A stretch of DNA of 64,000 nt from Marisa cornuarietis (taxonomy: Eukaryota > Mollusca > Gastropoda > Architaenioglossa > Ampullariidae), in assembly GCA_004794655.1 (NCBI GenBank), contig SMMW01000559.1, forward strand, positions 1,364,001 through 1,428,000, read 5' to 3'. The first letter of the stretch is position 1, and each line of letters opens with the position of its first letter. Of this stretch, positions 1 to 12,200 are shown in pieces. The position numbers and the translations under genes are program-made. The notes beneath the pieces were generated by a model. It had not been told where the DNA came from. It searched no databases and was given only the letters and a program-made list of their open reading frames with translations.

Positions 1-1054
1 TCATTTTCTCACACCTACGGTCCCCTTTAAAATGACTTTGATGTTAGTGATATAAAAATGAGTAGCCGATGCCAGCGTTTTTACGAAATTTCTACAAAAC
101 TGTTTTCCTCTGTTTTGTTGTTGCTGGCTTTTTTGTTTGTTTGGTTGGTTTTTTTGCGAGTTGAGTTGAGTTGAGGTGTTAATTAGTGATACGAATAAGG
201 TATTTACAGCGCAATGTTCTTTTGCATTCGGTTTGGTCATTCGGTTTTCTTTAAGGACGGCGGTACACATTTAACCTCGCCATTACCTCCAGGTGTCACT
301 TTAGTTCCAGGACAGTGGAACCTTTCAGATTCTTCAACCCAGCGACAACTTTCAGCTTCAGGTCTGTTGCCATCGGCGACTGAACAGGAGAAAGCATCAG
401 TGATTGTGGGATTCGGTCGGCTCCAGAAGAACAGCGAGATGGCCACAACTTGGCGGAAGGCACTCAAAGCCCTCGCACCCACGATGCTTCTGCAGAAGAT
501 TGTGAGTGAGTCGATCATTCCTTGCCAAAATTAATGTCGATGTTGTCACCCACTTACTCAAGCTGATAACCTTTGTCCTGCTTCCCGCAACACGTGGGTC
601 GTCATGGACGAGGTGATGTGGGGAGGGAAGAAGGACATTTACCCATACAGAGCTTCAGTCTCAAAAGAACTAATCAAATATCCCCTAAATGCTAAGGCCA
701 TAAAAAGTATAAAAAAATACACGAACATATTAAATGGTTACATGAAGGTTTTTTCTGTTTGTTAAAAAACATTATTAAAATTTCTTTCGAAATTAGAAGC
801 CATTAAGGCGATGTCATAATACATGCATTTTGACACAACTAATCATATGGAGTTATCTGATAGTGTAAATGAGTGTTTCTTGAGGCGTCACCTGTAAAAC
901 ATTGCCGCCATATCTACCTGAACCAATTAAGCGGTTATTATAGCACCCTTATGATGCTTTTGCCATATTGGGAGTTATCTACCGTTCCCCACCATCACCT
1001 AAAAAGCTTATTACATGTAAATAATTGCGATTGTTCAAATTTTTAATCCGGCTC

Positions 1055-1129
1055 TGTGTGTGTGTGTGTGTGTGCGCGTGTGCGTGCGTGCGTGCGTGCG
1101 TGCGTGCGTGTGTGTGTGTGTGTGTGTGT
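1055..1129. repeat. (TG)n/(CGTG)n microsatellite
   Basis: About 75 bp of TG repeats with a CGTG core. Confidence 0.95.
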
Positions 1130-1587
1130 TTTCCACTTCTGGAACCCCATGAAGTACACGCGTTGCGAACGCAGGAGCAGAGGCTGTCGGCTTGATCAGT
1201 TTGACATGATATTCATATCAGGCAGATAACTCATGTGCAGATAAAATGTCGACTTTTCAGTGCCATTGACTTATATAGTCGTTCGCTTTGTTAAAGTATA
1301 AAAATGATAAAATATCGACAAATGATAAATTGACGATATGTAAAGGAATTGACATATTTGATATTACACATACATTTCTACAGATGTAATATATTGCTGG
1401 AATGTAAAAAAGTAAAAAACGCTTGTCTGGCGGACTCGCCTCCTTTATATCGTACTGGTTTTACAGGGCCGAGGGTGGCCGACTACACGTGAATACTAGA
1501 TCTGAACGTCAGGTAACAAAAAGTAGACAAGAAAGAGAATGCTGGGATAGGTGGCGCTGTAAGACGATTGATCTGTGTGGCTGAATG

Positions 1588-1700
1588 ATTGCCCAGTGGC
1601 GCAGCGGAATAAACGCTTTATCATTCAGACAGTGTAGGTCGTCGGTTGTGGTTTCATATCATGTCTCCCACCGATGTGGCATCTATTTACAGGATGGCAT
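1588..1700 (+). mobile_element. Possible diverged SINE copy
   Basis: It has a tRNA-like start (GCCCAGTGGCGCAGCGG) and the GATGTGGCATCTATTTACA block shared with the SINE at 38.7 kb. The rest is too diverged to be sure. Confidence 0.4.
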
Positions 1701-2618
1701 CTGCTCAACTAACAGCTAATGATCTGCGAACAGTCTGTAGTTTTTTCATTATCGTGTGAGTTCACTACTTTAGTCTAAAAGTCATACCACTTGTCATTAG
1801 CGCAAACCTGGCAGGGGGTATAACTCTTGGACGCATGGACACTCCCCCCCCCCAAACCTCCCATTGTCACAATAACCTACTCTAAATGAAAGAATTAAAA
1901 GAGAAAACCCGCGACAGTTGAGCGTGATGTGTCTTCCGTCTGTTCTGCTGAATGTGAATACAGTCACGCGTGTTGCCCCATACATCTCAGCTTCACAGTG
2001 GATGTGATATCTACGAGTGTGATAAACTGCACGGGCCTAGCGCGCGCCTGGGAGACAAACTACAACCTAGCGGCTGCTGTTGGGCGCTGCTAGGAGACGG
2101 CGTGCACGCCGTGTGAACGTGCCCAGGCTTAGCTCCCTTTCTCCAAATCCCACGTCTGCCTGGTTTCCAGACTTTCATCTGTTCAGAGTATCGCCTTTGT
2201 TAAAGCTCCAGTGGGGATGTTTATGTAGAGAGCAAGGCAACAACCTGCCGTCCATTGCCAATCTTTGCTCTATTGCTGCAGATGGTTAGCACAAAAGGAA
2301 ATAAAGGCGGGTTGGCGTTCGATGCAGAGGTTTTGTGTCTGCTCGAAGTGATGTGGAGACGGGTGTGGACATAGTGACTGGGAGAAAGAGATTGTATGTT
2401 TATAGTAGGGAGGATGGTGTCGTGGTGTCAATCGAAGAATTTGATGTCAGACGCCATGGTGCAGGGTTGAGACGAAAGGTGACTATTCAGACAGGAATTG
2501 TTGAAAAGCGTGGTCGTATAACATTAGGCCATTAGGGCTTTTCAAGTGATGTTTGGGAGATATATAACTATAGTGCATGTAAATAATAGAATATGGAATA
2601 TCTGGGTAGCTCTCTCTC

Positions 2619-2644
2619 TGTGCGTGCGTGCGCGTGCGTGCGTG

Positions 2645-2733
<89 letters not shown>

Positions 2734-2747
2734 TACAGAGAGAGAGA
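2619..2747. repeat. (TG)n(AG)n compound microsatellite
   Basis: About 36 TG units followed by AG units. All open frames here are poly-Cys/Val or poly-His/Thr artefacts. Confidence 0.95.
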
Positions 2748-2850
2748 AATAGAAAAATTAACGCCACGAGAAAAAAAAACAACAAAACAAAACATAAGGA
2801 GAAAGGGGAGGGGTAAAGCCAGCACTCACATTAATGCTAAAACTTGTTAT

Positions 2851-3130
2851 TAAATCAAATCAAACTTTATTGTCTGTCCAAGACAGAAATTTTTCTTTTG
2901 CTCACAGTCACTACACACATAAAAACATAATATAATCACCTCTCCCTCTCTCTATATATATACAAAAATAACAGGCAGACATACCTACCCATACACGACA
3001 TTCAACTCACACGCACACCTACCCCCTTCTCACACATACACACGAACCTCCTAAGAATGATGCCAGGTAATATATATGGTAGGCCTGTGAATCCTTGTGC
3101 CTTTTGTATATGATGGATATATTCTTTATG
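2851..3130 (-). mobile_element. 3'-end fragment of a LINE related to the 21.6-kb element
   Basis: On the minus strand it ends GAAAAATTTCTGTCTTGG, then GACAATAAAGTTTG and a TTTGAT-repeat tail. The arrangement matches the 3' UTR of the LINE at 21.6 kb. No coding sequence is present. The left end, about 2851, is clear; the other end is approximate. Confidence 0.5.
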
Positions 3131-4127
3131 GTAGGTTACATTCTTTATCCTCTCCTACCACTGCATAGGTAGATTCTCTCTCTCTCCCCCCACCCCCCAC
3201 CTCAGTGATCATGTGTGTGGGTGTGTGGTTGGAACGAATGTCGAATGTGTGTAGATGGGTGTTCCTTCTAGCAGCCATGCAGCCAGTGTTAGCTTCTAGA
3301 CAGCCGACAAGTGTTGGTGCGACATTTGTCTGCACCCCCTGGCCGCCATCTGTAACTCCCTACTCAATTTATTTCAAACAAAATGCGTTTGCACTAAAGC
3401 CACGTGAAACAGTGGCGGCCGATATTAACACACCGCTGGTTCTCAGGGCTGATAACTTTTTACTCCCGCCATGACTGTTCTCCATTGAAACCTGCAAGGA
3501 TTAGTTGTTCGCACCCCGTAGCCCGCCTCCCCTCGTTCTGTTCACGTTTCCTTAGCCCTCTAAGCAATTTGTTGGTTTTGTCAGCATCGGCAAGCTTTGA
3601 TTAAAGGCCGTTTTAGGGAGCACTACTGGTATCAGTGGTTTTGTCGACCAGTTCCCCCCGCGGAACAGAAACATTCCGCAGTAACCGCGTTAATCATCGT
3701 GAAAGTTCAATGGAACAGTCGAGGTACTCGACCTGGGTTGGCACAGCATCGGGCAGGGTAGGCTCCTCCTGTCTCGGGGTACATGTGTTACACTTCTAGG
3801 CCCTCTAGTTTCTCCTCGCACCCGTAATAAATCTAGCCTCCGCTCTTCACCGGCGGAGCGAAATTGCGTTCGCAAGATCGTTTCCTTCTGAAGTTGTGCG
3901 TGTGTGAGTGTGTACATAGACAGCGAGGAGGATCTGCTACAGTCACTACTTCTGTAAGGTCCTTGAAATGTTTATTGTCGGACGCAGCACTTTGCTTAGT
4001 ATCATCTGGTGCCCAGTTTCGTTCACAACGGTCAGGAACCAAGATAGTTGTAAACTGCACTCCAGGAGACTCCTGCATGATGGTCACTTGTAACCTCTCC
4101 AAGCTCTTTGTGTGGGCTGCTTGAAGA

Positions 4128-7100
4128 ATGTTTCTTCATTCGAAGACTGTGAAGTTTCTGGCAGCTCATCAAAAGCACGACGAGGAAGAAGATGAAAACG
4201 TTATTCTCGTTCCAAACCAGGTAACTGTTTGTATCCCGGTTAAACGATGCTTGTGAAATAGTTAAGCGCCTCGTTTGACTTGTTCACGAGACACTACTTT
4301 ACTGATCTAGCACCTCAGTAGCTTTTATTACAGATATTTTACTTGTACTCCATAACGGAAATTTTTTAGAAAATTGTTTGCGGTCAGTTATCCGTTCGCT
4401 CTCATACCCGGATGCTATTGATCTCACATCAACTGACATCTGATGTTCATATTTACTTCACGGTTTCTGCATCATCTTTTCAGTAAATTCAGTTACAGGT
4501 TGGGACGAGCCTGTGTAAACAATCTAAATCATGTAAAACTTTAATAACAAACTGGAATTATGGGATACCTATAGGAAAAATATTTACTGAAACAAGATTC
4601 TTTGTATAGGAAACTGAACTTAAGGATGGTGTTTAAGGGCAACGAGTCTTAAACCGAGATACAAAATGTGCAGTGGTAAGACTTCGCACTGGGGAATGTC
4701 TGGGAATGTAAAAGCATTCTAACTCCAAGATGGTTCACATGCAAGAAGTATCGTAGTGTAGAAACGTTTTTACTCAAAAACTATATATCAATGCCCGGAT
4801 GTCTAAGAGAGAAGACAGATGATGTACTGACCACTGGGGAATGTGTGGATGATTTCACTTCATCCCAATGGGCAGTAATGCAAGTATGTGCAGGTGGCCT
4901 TATCAAGGTGTAAAAGTGGCAAAGGATTTGTCACCATTGTGCATGTGACGGTCAATCAGATTTCTTTATTTATGGCTCGGATTTTCACCATTATGCGATA
5001 GACAAGCATTTTTTTTTATTCATGGTTTCATTCATGGCTGGCTGAAACGGAATTATACTTGTCTTCAAAAGAGTTTAAATGAGATCTGGCAAAAGTTTCC
5101 ATGATTATTTTTAGGCGAATTTAATGAAATGTATACTCTGTTGCTTGAAGTGTTTGTCAGTCAAAGGGAATGGGCTTCGGGATTTCCGGCTGTCTTCTAA
5201 CAGTCGGTGGTTTCCCTAGCGTCTTGATGAAAGCGGTCAACGTGTTGTTGTCGGCGAGTCCAATGTTTCACTCTAGATGAGAAGTTCTTCAGGCGTATCC
5301 AGTGTTTCACTCTAGATGATGCGTTCTTTTGGGCAATTTTAATGTTCCATTTCAGATGACGTGTTGGTTTGGGATTTTTCAGTGGACTCTACTGTGTACT
5401 GTCCAGGATTGTCAGTAGGCTGTACTGTGTAATTTCCAGGATTGTCAGTAGGCTGAACTAATTGACAGCTTGCTGCTCACCAGACGTTCCGTTGGGCTCG
5501 TTTCACGCATGCTGCCTGTCTGCAACAGTTGAAGACAAGCACTGATTACTCCACTTAACGACACTTTCAAGAAAGAAAGAACTTCTCAAGATTTTCACAA
5601 TTTTGTGCGATGCTCACGTTCTTGTTAAGCTTGATGCGACAGTCAGCAGAACACTACTTAGTTTGGGAACCAACATCAATGACATATATCACTCAAACAA
5701 ATTTCAGAGTTCAGGTATTTGGGCAGGATTTTCATAGAGGTTAGCATGATTGACAGAGAGATAGAGACCCAAATTTAAAAATCAGACAATGTCAACCAAT
5801 TGGCTGCCTTTCTTAGAAGACTAAGACACAACTAGTCAACGCAATAGGCATACCCACCCTAACATCAGTGCCAGATCTGAGCACTGACCAAAGCCCAAGG
5901 CAAGTGGTTCGGCCACTTGACCAGGTTGATGTCGATCAGCCAGGAATGACAGCCAGAACTCGATGTTTTGGCATCCAGGCAAAAGGGCTACCCCTCAGGT
6001 GCTGACTCGAGGGTGTGTGGCAGAGACCTTCTCGTCACATGGCTGACGCCAAGCCATCCGCAGCCATCTCCATTTCCTTGCAACACCCAGGGGTACCGGC
6101 GAATGATAAAGAAGAAAAGGAAGAAGAAGACGATGAAGTTAAGCTTGATTCATAACACCGTTGCGTCTCGACAAGTCTTTCTGCCCCTGTTTGAGGGAAA
6201 ATTCTTTGTGCATTGATTATTCAGGATGCCTGTCAAAGTTAAAGTAGAGCATTCATTTTGTTTTCTGTTTTTAGAATGTCTGATGATGCTTTGTCTGCTA
6301 CCCTGTGCATACTGACCGTTGAGTGATGTCTAGTATCTGTGTACATTGCGAAAGAACTGTTCTCACCTTACATACTGATGTTTCAGGCGGAGGCAAAAGA
6401 TGGCGTGCCTAAAAGACGGAAGAGCTTTTCAACTACAGAGAACATCGAGAAGTAAGTCAGCATTCTAGTTGTTCTTGTTGTTTGTCTTTGGTTTTTCATT
6501 TTTTAATTTTTTGTCGATCGGTTTGTTTGGTGCTCGGATTCCTCGGTCGATCGGCTGGTTGTAAAGGTAATCCTGTGACCGTAGGGTTGATGGTGAGAGA
6601 GGTGTTGGTGACCTCACTTCTCTCCCTTACCTTTACTTCTCTCCCTTACCTTTACTTCTCTAAGGAGCCATCGTTCTATAGCTGGGTCATCTCAGGGAAT
6701 GCTTCAGATATCGAAGAGGCTAGCGCGAGGCAAATTTTATTTAGCAGCTTCTTCACAGATCTCCGTAGGCGACTAGATGAGATTTAACGCCACGAGTTGG
6801 GCGAAGATCTCGCATCTCGACAATATTTGGCAGGAAAGTACTTCCATCTTGAGGCGATTTCGCACTATGAGAGGAGAGGGATGATTGATGTGTGGAGAAA
6901 CCGGAATACTCGGAGAAAACCATTGAAGGCCAGGCTTCAAACAGGTCCCGAGACGAGATGCGAACCAAGCATTATTTAGGTCTCGCTGCAGTAGTAACAA
7001 GTGATACTTTCTGGCACCCTTTCTATCATGTCCAGACAACTCATCTATCCCGCGCTTTATTAAGGGGATATGTTTGTATTGAATTATGGTCTTTCGCTTC

Positions 7101-8023
7101 ACCGCCTTCCAAAACCGGGGAAAATTGTGAAAGCAATCGATCGAGCAGACGACGCCTTCAATCTTCACAGGGCGAAAATATGTTTGCTAACCTCCTACCA
7201 CTGTCAGAAAACAAGATTTGGTAGGAAGAAAAGTGTTTAGATATCGTACACCTTCACTGCTGTCAGTCTCTTCACTGGCGCCACCTGCAGGCCCTTTAGG
7301 AGTATATACACAGTGGGTGCACTGTCTGCTGTCTTTGCCACTTTGGGGATGTTGAGAGGTTCAGCAGCATTCAGTGGATTGTTTTTCTACACGCCAGAAT
7401 ATTTCCCGACTAATCTGAGGCAGCAAGCCATTGGCATACCATCCACCATGGGCCGTATAGGAGGAATGATCGCTCCATTCATGAAAAGTTCAGGTCAGCT
7501 GGTCAGGTCGGCATCTGGAGTGATTGGTGGAATCATGTGCTGTTTTTTGCTATTGCATTATTCCGATTCCTGCCAGAAGCTAAGGGCAGAGAACTACCCA
7601 GAGACATTGCTGAGATTAAAGTTTGGTACAAAGAGGCAAGAAATACCAGTACTCAAGCACCAAAGAAAGCCGTCAGCACACCAGAAGGATATGTAGCACC
7701 AAATGCAAGCAAGCATGTGATCAAGAAGGGGCTGTGAATTGCACACAGATTTAGCAAGCAGTGTGTGCACGCTGGACATGGGCGGACTTTTCCATGGGAG
7801 TCCAGTCCATCAGACAGATTCAACAGAGAACCGGCATACACAGCTTCAATCCAGCTACCCACATTTTTTCTCTCATCTTGCTTTTTTGTTAAATAATCCT
7901 CATTTTTATGTAATGTATAGTTTATATGTTATGTCCTCACTGTATATAGTTAGATGTGTGGGAGACTGCATATGTGCAATTAAGTGAGTGAGTGAGTGAG
8001 TGAGTGAGTGAGTGAGTGAGTGA

Positions 8024-8072
<49 letters not shown>

Positions 8073-9231
8073 GTATCCTTGTTGGATTGGTGTGTATAAC
8101 TTTTGTAAAGCGCGTTGAGCCTACATGGGGATAGCACTATATAAAAAATTATATTATTATTATTATTTCAGAGATCTTTTCTGCAAGACAGGTAAACTAT
8201 TTGAGTGCAATAAAATACATTGATGTGTGATAAGTGTTCACAACGACGGCAGTGCTGAGAGCAAAACAATGTGTATACCATATAACTATAAAACTCACGG
8301 TGGGTGGTCAGATTACAGTCAAATGCGTATTAAGCATGCTTGAATCTATTCTGCATTTTAAGAAGAAAGATGCGTATGAATCTGTTGACACTCAAAAATC
8401 CCCGCGAGAAAAGATCCGGTAAGAACGTTTGGTTTTAGAGCTATTTTCTTTACACCAACAGCGGATAAACGTTGTGAGACAGCTTATCCTACTGCCAAAG
8501 ATGTATTGTATGGGTGTTGGCCTAATGTGGCCTGATTAACAAGGGAGGTAACTTTCCCGACTAATGTGCATGTTAGTTAAGGGTTTGTTTCCCTTGGTCT
8601 ATACAATCTGTGTCCATTGCTGTGAGTGTAGCTGCCAAGTGTAAATTTGTCTTTTTCGTGTCACATCCCTTCTTCTCATATGCTAATAATTTTTTTGTAG
8701 CTATTTTATATATAATAGAGAATTTTTTAAAATAAAATATAGTTTGTTAAAATTTAAATTCTTAAAATATTTCATATGAATAACATAATAATCAGATAAA
8801 GTCAGTTGCCTAGTCCGCCTGCTTCTCTTCCTCTACAGGTTTCTGACACTTTCCATTCTTACAGTTTGTTCCCTGTTTTCTCTTCGTGTCTTCCGTGTAT
8901 CTTTTATTACTTGTCTGCGTAGTATTTTTCTTCCTTCCTTTGCATTCTGTCCATGTCTATTACTTGTCTTAAGCGCTGAGAGCATGGTCTTTCTTGAGCG
9001 TGATTATGCGCTGTTTAAAATCACACGTTTATTGCTATTTATTATTATCATTATTAAAACATTGTAAGTAACTTTTACGGTTAAAAATCTTTAAGTGAGA
9101 TAATTCAGCTCTTTTAACTTAAAACTAGCACAGTATTTTTCGACATGCAAACAAATCAGGTTTTTCTGTTATCATGGTAAAATAAGAACCTAGGACCATG
9201 CACACACAAGAAATATCAATTCTGCCGCAAG

Positions 9232-9271
<40 letters not shown>

Positions 9272-12200
9272 CACTCACCCAACCAAACAATGGAGTTCTG
9301 GTTGCCAGAGTTGTCTATAGATGCAGCAACAGAAGAAAGTCACGTAGCTCTCTACCCTTCAGACTCTTACAGAAAGTGGCGGTTGGGTACAATATTGATT
9401 GGATGGACAGGGTGGGCATGGAATGGTGAGAAGAAGTAGGCGTTCTTTGCATTCTACAAACCAATTTTTCACAGGAAACTTCGTGATGTTCAAATTGTTC
9501 TCTTGATTAGATCTTTACAATCGTGTGGTGGTGGTGGTTGTGCCGTGGTTATGGTGATGAAAGAACAATAATTTAACTACTACATTTCAATAGAAATGCC
9601 GGCAATCAATCTGTTTTTATTCGTCAACAACTGGCATTTCAAAGGCATCATTAATCTCCTCCATTCACTGCATTGTTTTAGGGGCGATGCAGGAACCTTC
9701 GAGCTCCAGACACTGACAGGTAGTGTACATCTGATGCAAAAAGTTTCATGTCGGCTTAGTAAAGACATTCACGAGTCGTCAGGAGTGTGCTTTATTGATG
9801 AGTACTGCATCTCAAAGGGACTTTCATATTGATTTTAATGGCACAAATGTTGACGCAAACCTGTTTCGCCTGTCCGCAACTGCCATTTCACACGAGAAGA
9901 ACACCAAAAAAAAAAAAACGAAAACAAATACCAGCAAAGAATGCGGAGCTGCATGGCAAATGTAAGACGATCTCTGTTAAAACTGAGGGTTTGCGACAGA
10001 TGGGAGGGAAAACAGACGAGTGTTATTTCAGTCCTGGTCTTGTCACGGTCTGTTGAGTGTTCTTGGCATGTGATCAATATGTGAACAAGGAACGTTGCAG
10101 GACAAAACTAAAAGGAGAATAGTTGTCTCAACTTTAAAAAAAAAGCAGAAGTCCGTGATTTTTATCTTTAGTTTTTCATTCCTCTTACGTTCCATTGAGT
10201 GGAGCCATACACTCTTTCATTCGTCTGTGCAAGTGGACGGGGAGGTGAAGACGTGTGCGTGACATCCACGCTTTGTATGACCTTTGCTCGGCTGTTGTCG
10301 GCTTGATTGGCTCTGGGTTGGCTGAACTCGGCTTTAGCTCAGTTCTAACTCGACTCGATATATAGCTTGAGTGCACATCTCGATCGAGAATTGTTCTAAC
10401 TGGAGTTAGAGCTTGTAGTTAGGGTTATAATAGGTAGAGGCCTGCGAAGGTCCTGTAGCTCACGTTTACTGGGCAAAACATGTCATGCAGTCACCACATT
10501 TTGTAACAAAGAAACGTTAAATTGATTTCTTTATTAATTTTTCCATTGATGACGATTTATAGGTGAACAATCAATCAATCAATCCTCTTCGTGCTATTTG
10601 CACATAAGGCCTCAACCAGAGCCCGCCACTGATGTCGATCGGCTGAAACCCGCTCCAGGCGACCCCATGTCCAGCCCTTTCCTTTCATCTCCCTTTCCAC
10701 TGTTCTTCTCCAGGTTTCCTTTGGGCGGCCTCGTTTTCTTCGGCCGTCTGGAGTCCATCGTAGGGCGATTCTGGAGAGGTCTGCTGTCTGCTGGCGGAGC
10801 ACATGTCCAATCCATCGCCAACGCCTTCGTTGAACCTGCGTGGTGATGGACTCGGTTTCAGTTCTTTGGTGGAGTTCTTCATTGGTGATGGTGTTTGGCC
10901 AAAAGATGTTAAGTATGCGCCTGAGGCATCTGTTTTGGAAGACGTCAAGCCTGTTACCGATGATTTTGGTCATCTTCCATGTTTCTAATCCATAAAGGAG
11001 GGTGCTGATCACATTTGACTTGATAATTCTCAGCTTGGTTTTCTGGCTGATGTTTTTTGCCTTCCATGTGCTCCTGAGTGAGGTGAAGGCTTGGCTGGCT
11101 TTCGCCAGTCGGGCTCGAATCTCCACCTCCACATCCCCGGTGTTTGACATCTTGGACCCAAGATAGGTAAAACTGTCAACTTCCTCAATCTCTTCTCCAT
11201 TTAGTTTTATGTTTTCTTGGACGCTGGCGTTCACTCTCATACTTTTTGTTTTCTTTGCGCTGACCTTCAAGCCAAGGTTTCCAGCTGTTTCTGAGAAGGC
11301 ATTTGTTTTCTCCTGCATGTCTTGGTGGCGGTGTGACAACAGGGCAATGTCATCAGCAAAGTGCAAGTCTTCCAGCATTGTTGTTGCTGTCATAGTCATG
11401 GTCCATTTGATCCCTCTCCTCTCTCTATCGGTGGAATTCTTCATGATCCAGTCCATGGCCAGGATGAAAAGGAACGGTGACAGAATGCAGCCCTGCTTCA
11501 CCCCAGTGCTGACGTTGAAGGGGGCTGTGAGCTCCGTGTCACAGACCACCTGAGATCTGAAATCGCTGTATAGCATTGCAACGACCTGGACAATTTTCGC
11601 AGGGACTCAGGATCTTCCATAAGGACTCGCGGTGGATGCTGTCAAAAGCCTTCTCCAGGTCGATGAAGTTGATGTACAGCGGTGCGTTCCACTCATTGCT
11701 CTGCTCCAGAATCTGACGCAGAGTGAAAATGAGTTCAGAGCAGGATCGCCCAGGGCGAAATCCTGCTTGCTAAGGCCGGAGGTCTTTCTCAACGGTTGCT
11801 GTCAGTCTTGACAAAACAATCTTGCTGAAGACCTTGCTGATGATGGAAAGAAGTGTTATACCCCTCCAGATATTACAGTCTCCAAGATCTCCTTTCTTGG
11901 GTAACTTGAAGATGAGCCCTGTCTTCCACGGATCTGTCCTGATTCCCAAACTTGCCTGAAGATTTCAGTCAACATGGGAGCTGTCACATTCACATCTGCT
12001 TTCAACATCTGTGCTGTTATTCCATCTGCCCCTGGTGCTTTGCCGCTTTTCATTGCCTTGATTGCTGCTGTCACTTCTTCCAGGCATGGCGGGTCTGTGC
12101 GGATGTCAAGGTCTGTATCTGCTGGCTGGATGTCTGCAAGCTGAGGGGGGTCTGGCCTGTTCAGAACCGACTCAAAATGTTCCCTCCAGCGCTGTAGTTT

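Larger units (their letters stand above)
1..4127. other. Intergenic, no supportable gene
   Basis: Contains two microsatellites, a possible SINE (1588-1700) and a LINE 3' fragment (2851-3130). Short open frames lack domains, splice partners or consistent codon use. Confidence 0.6.

Noticed and set aside
2483..2853. Several open frames of 68-100 codons on both strands
   Set aside because: They are translations of the (TG)n(AG)n microsatellite, giving poly-His/Thr or poly-Cys/Val.
5968..6216. 82-codon frame ending in a Lys-rich stretch
   Set aside because: The Lys run is an AAG-rich tail, probably the end of a dispersed repeat; nothing supports a protein.
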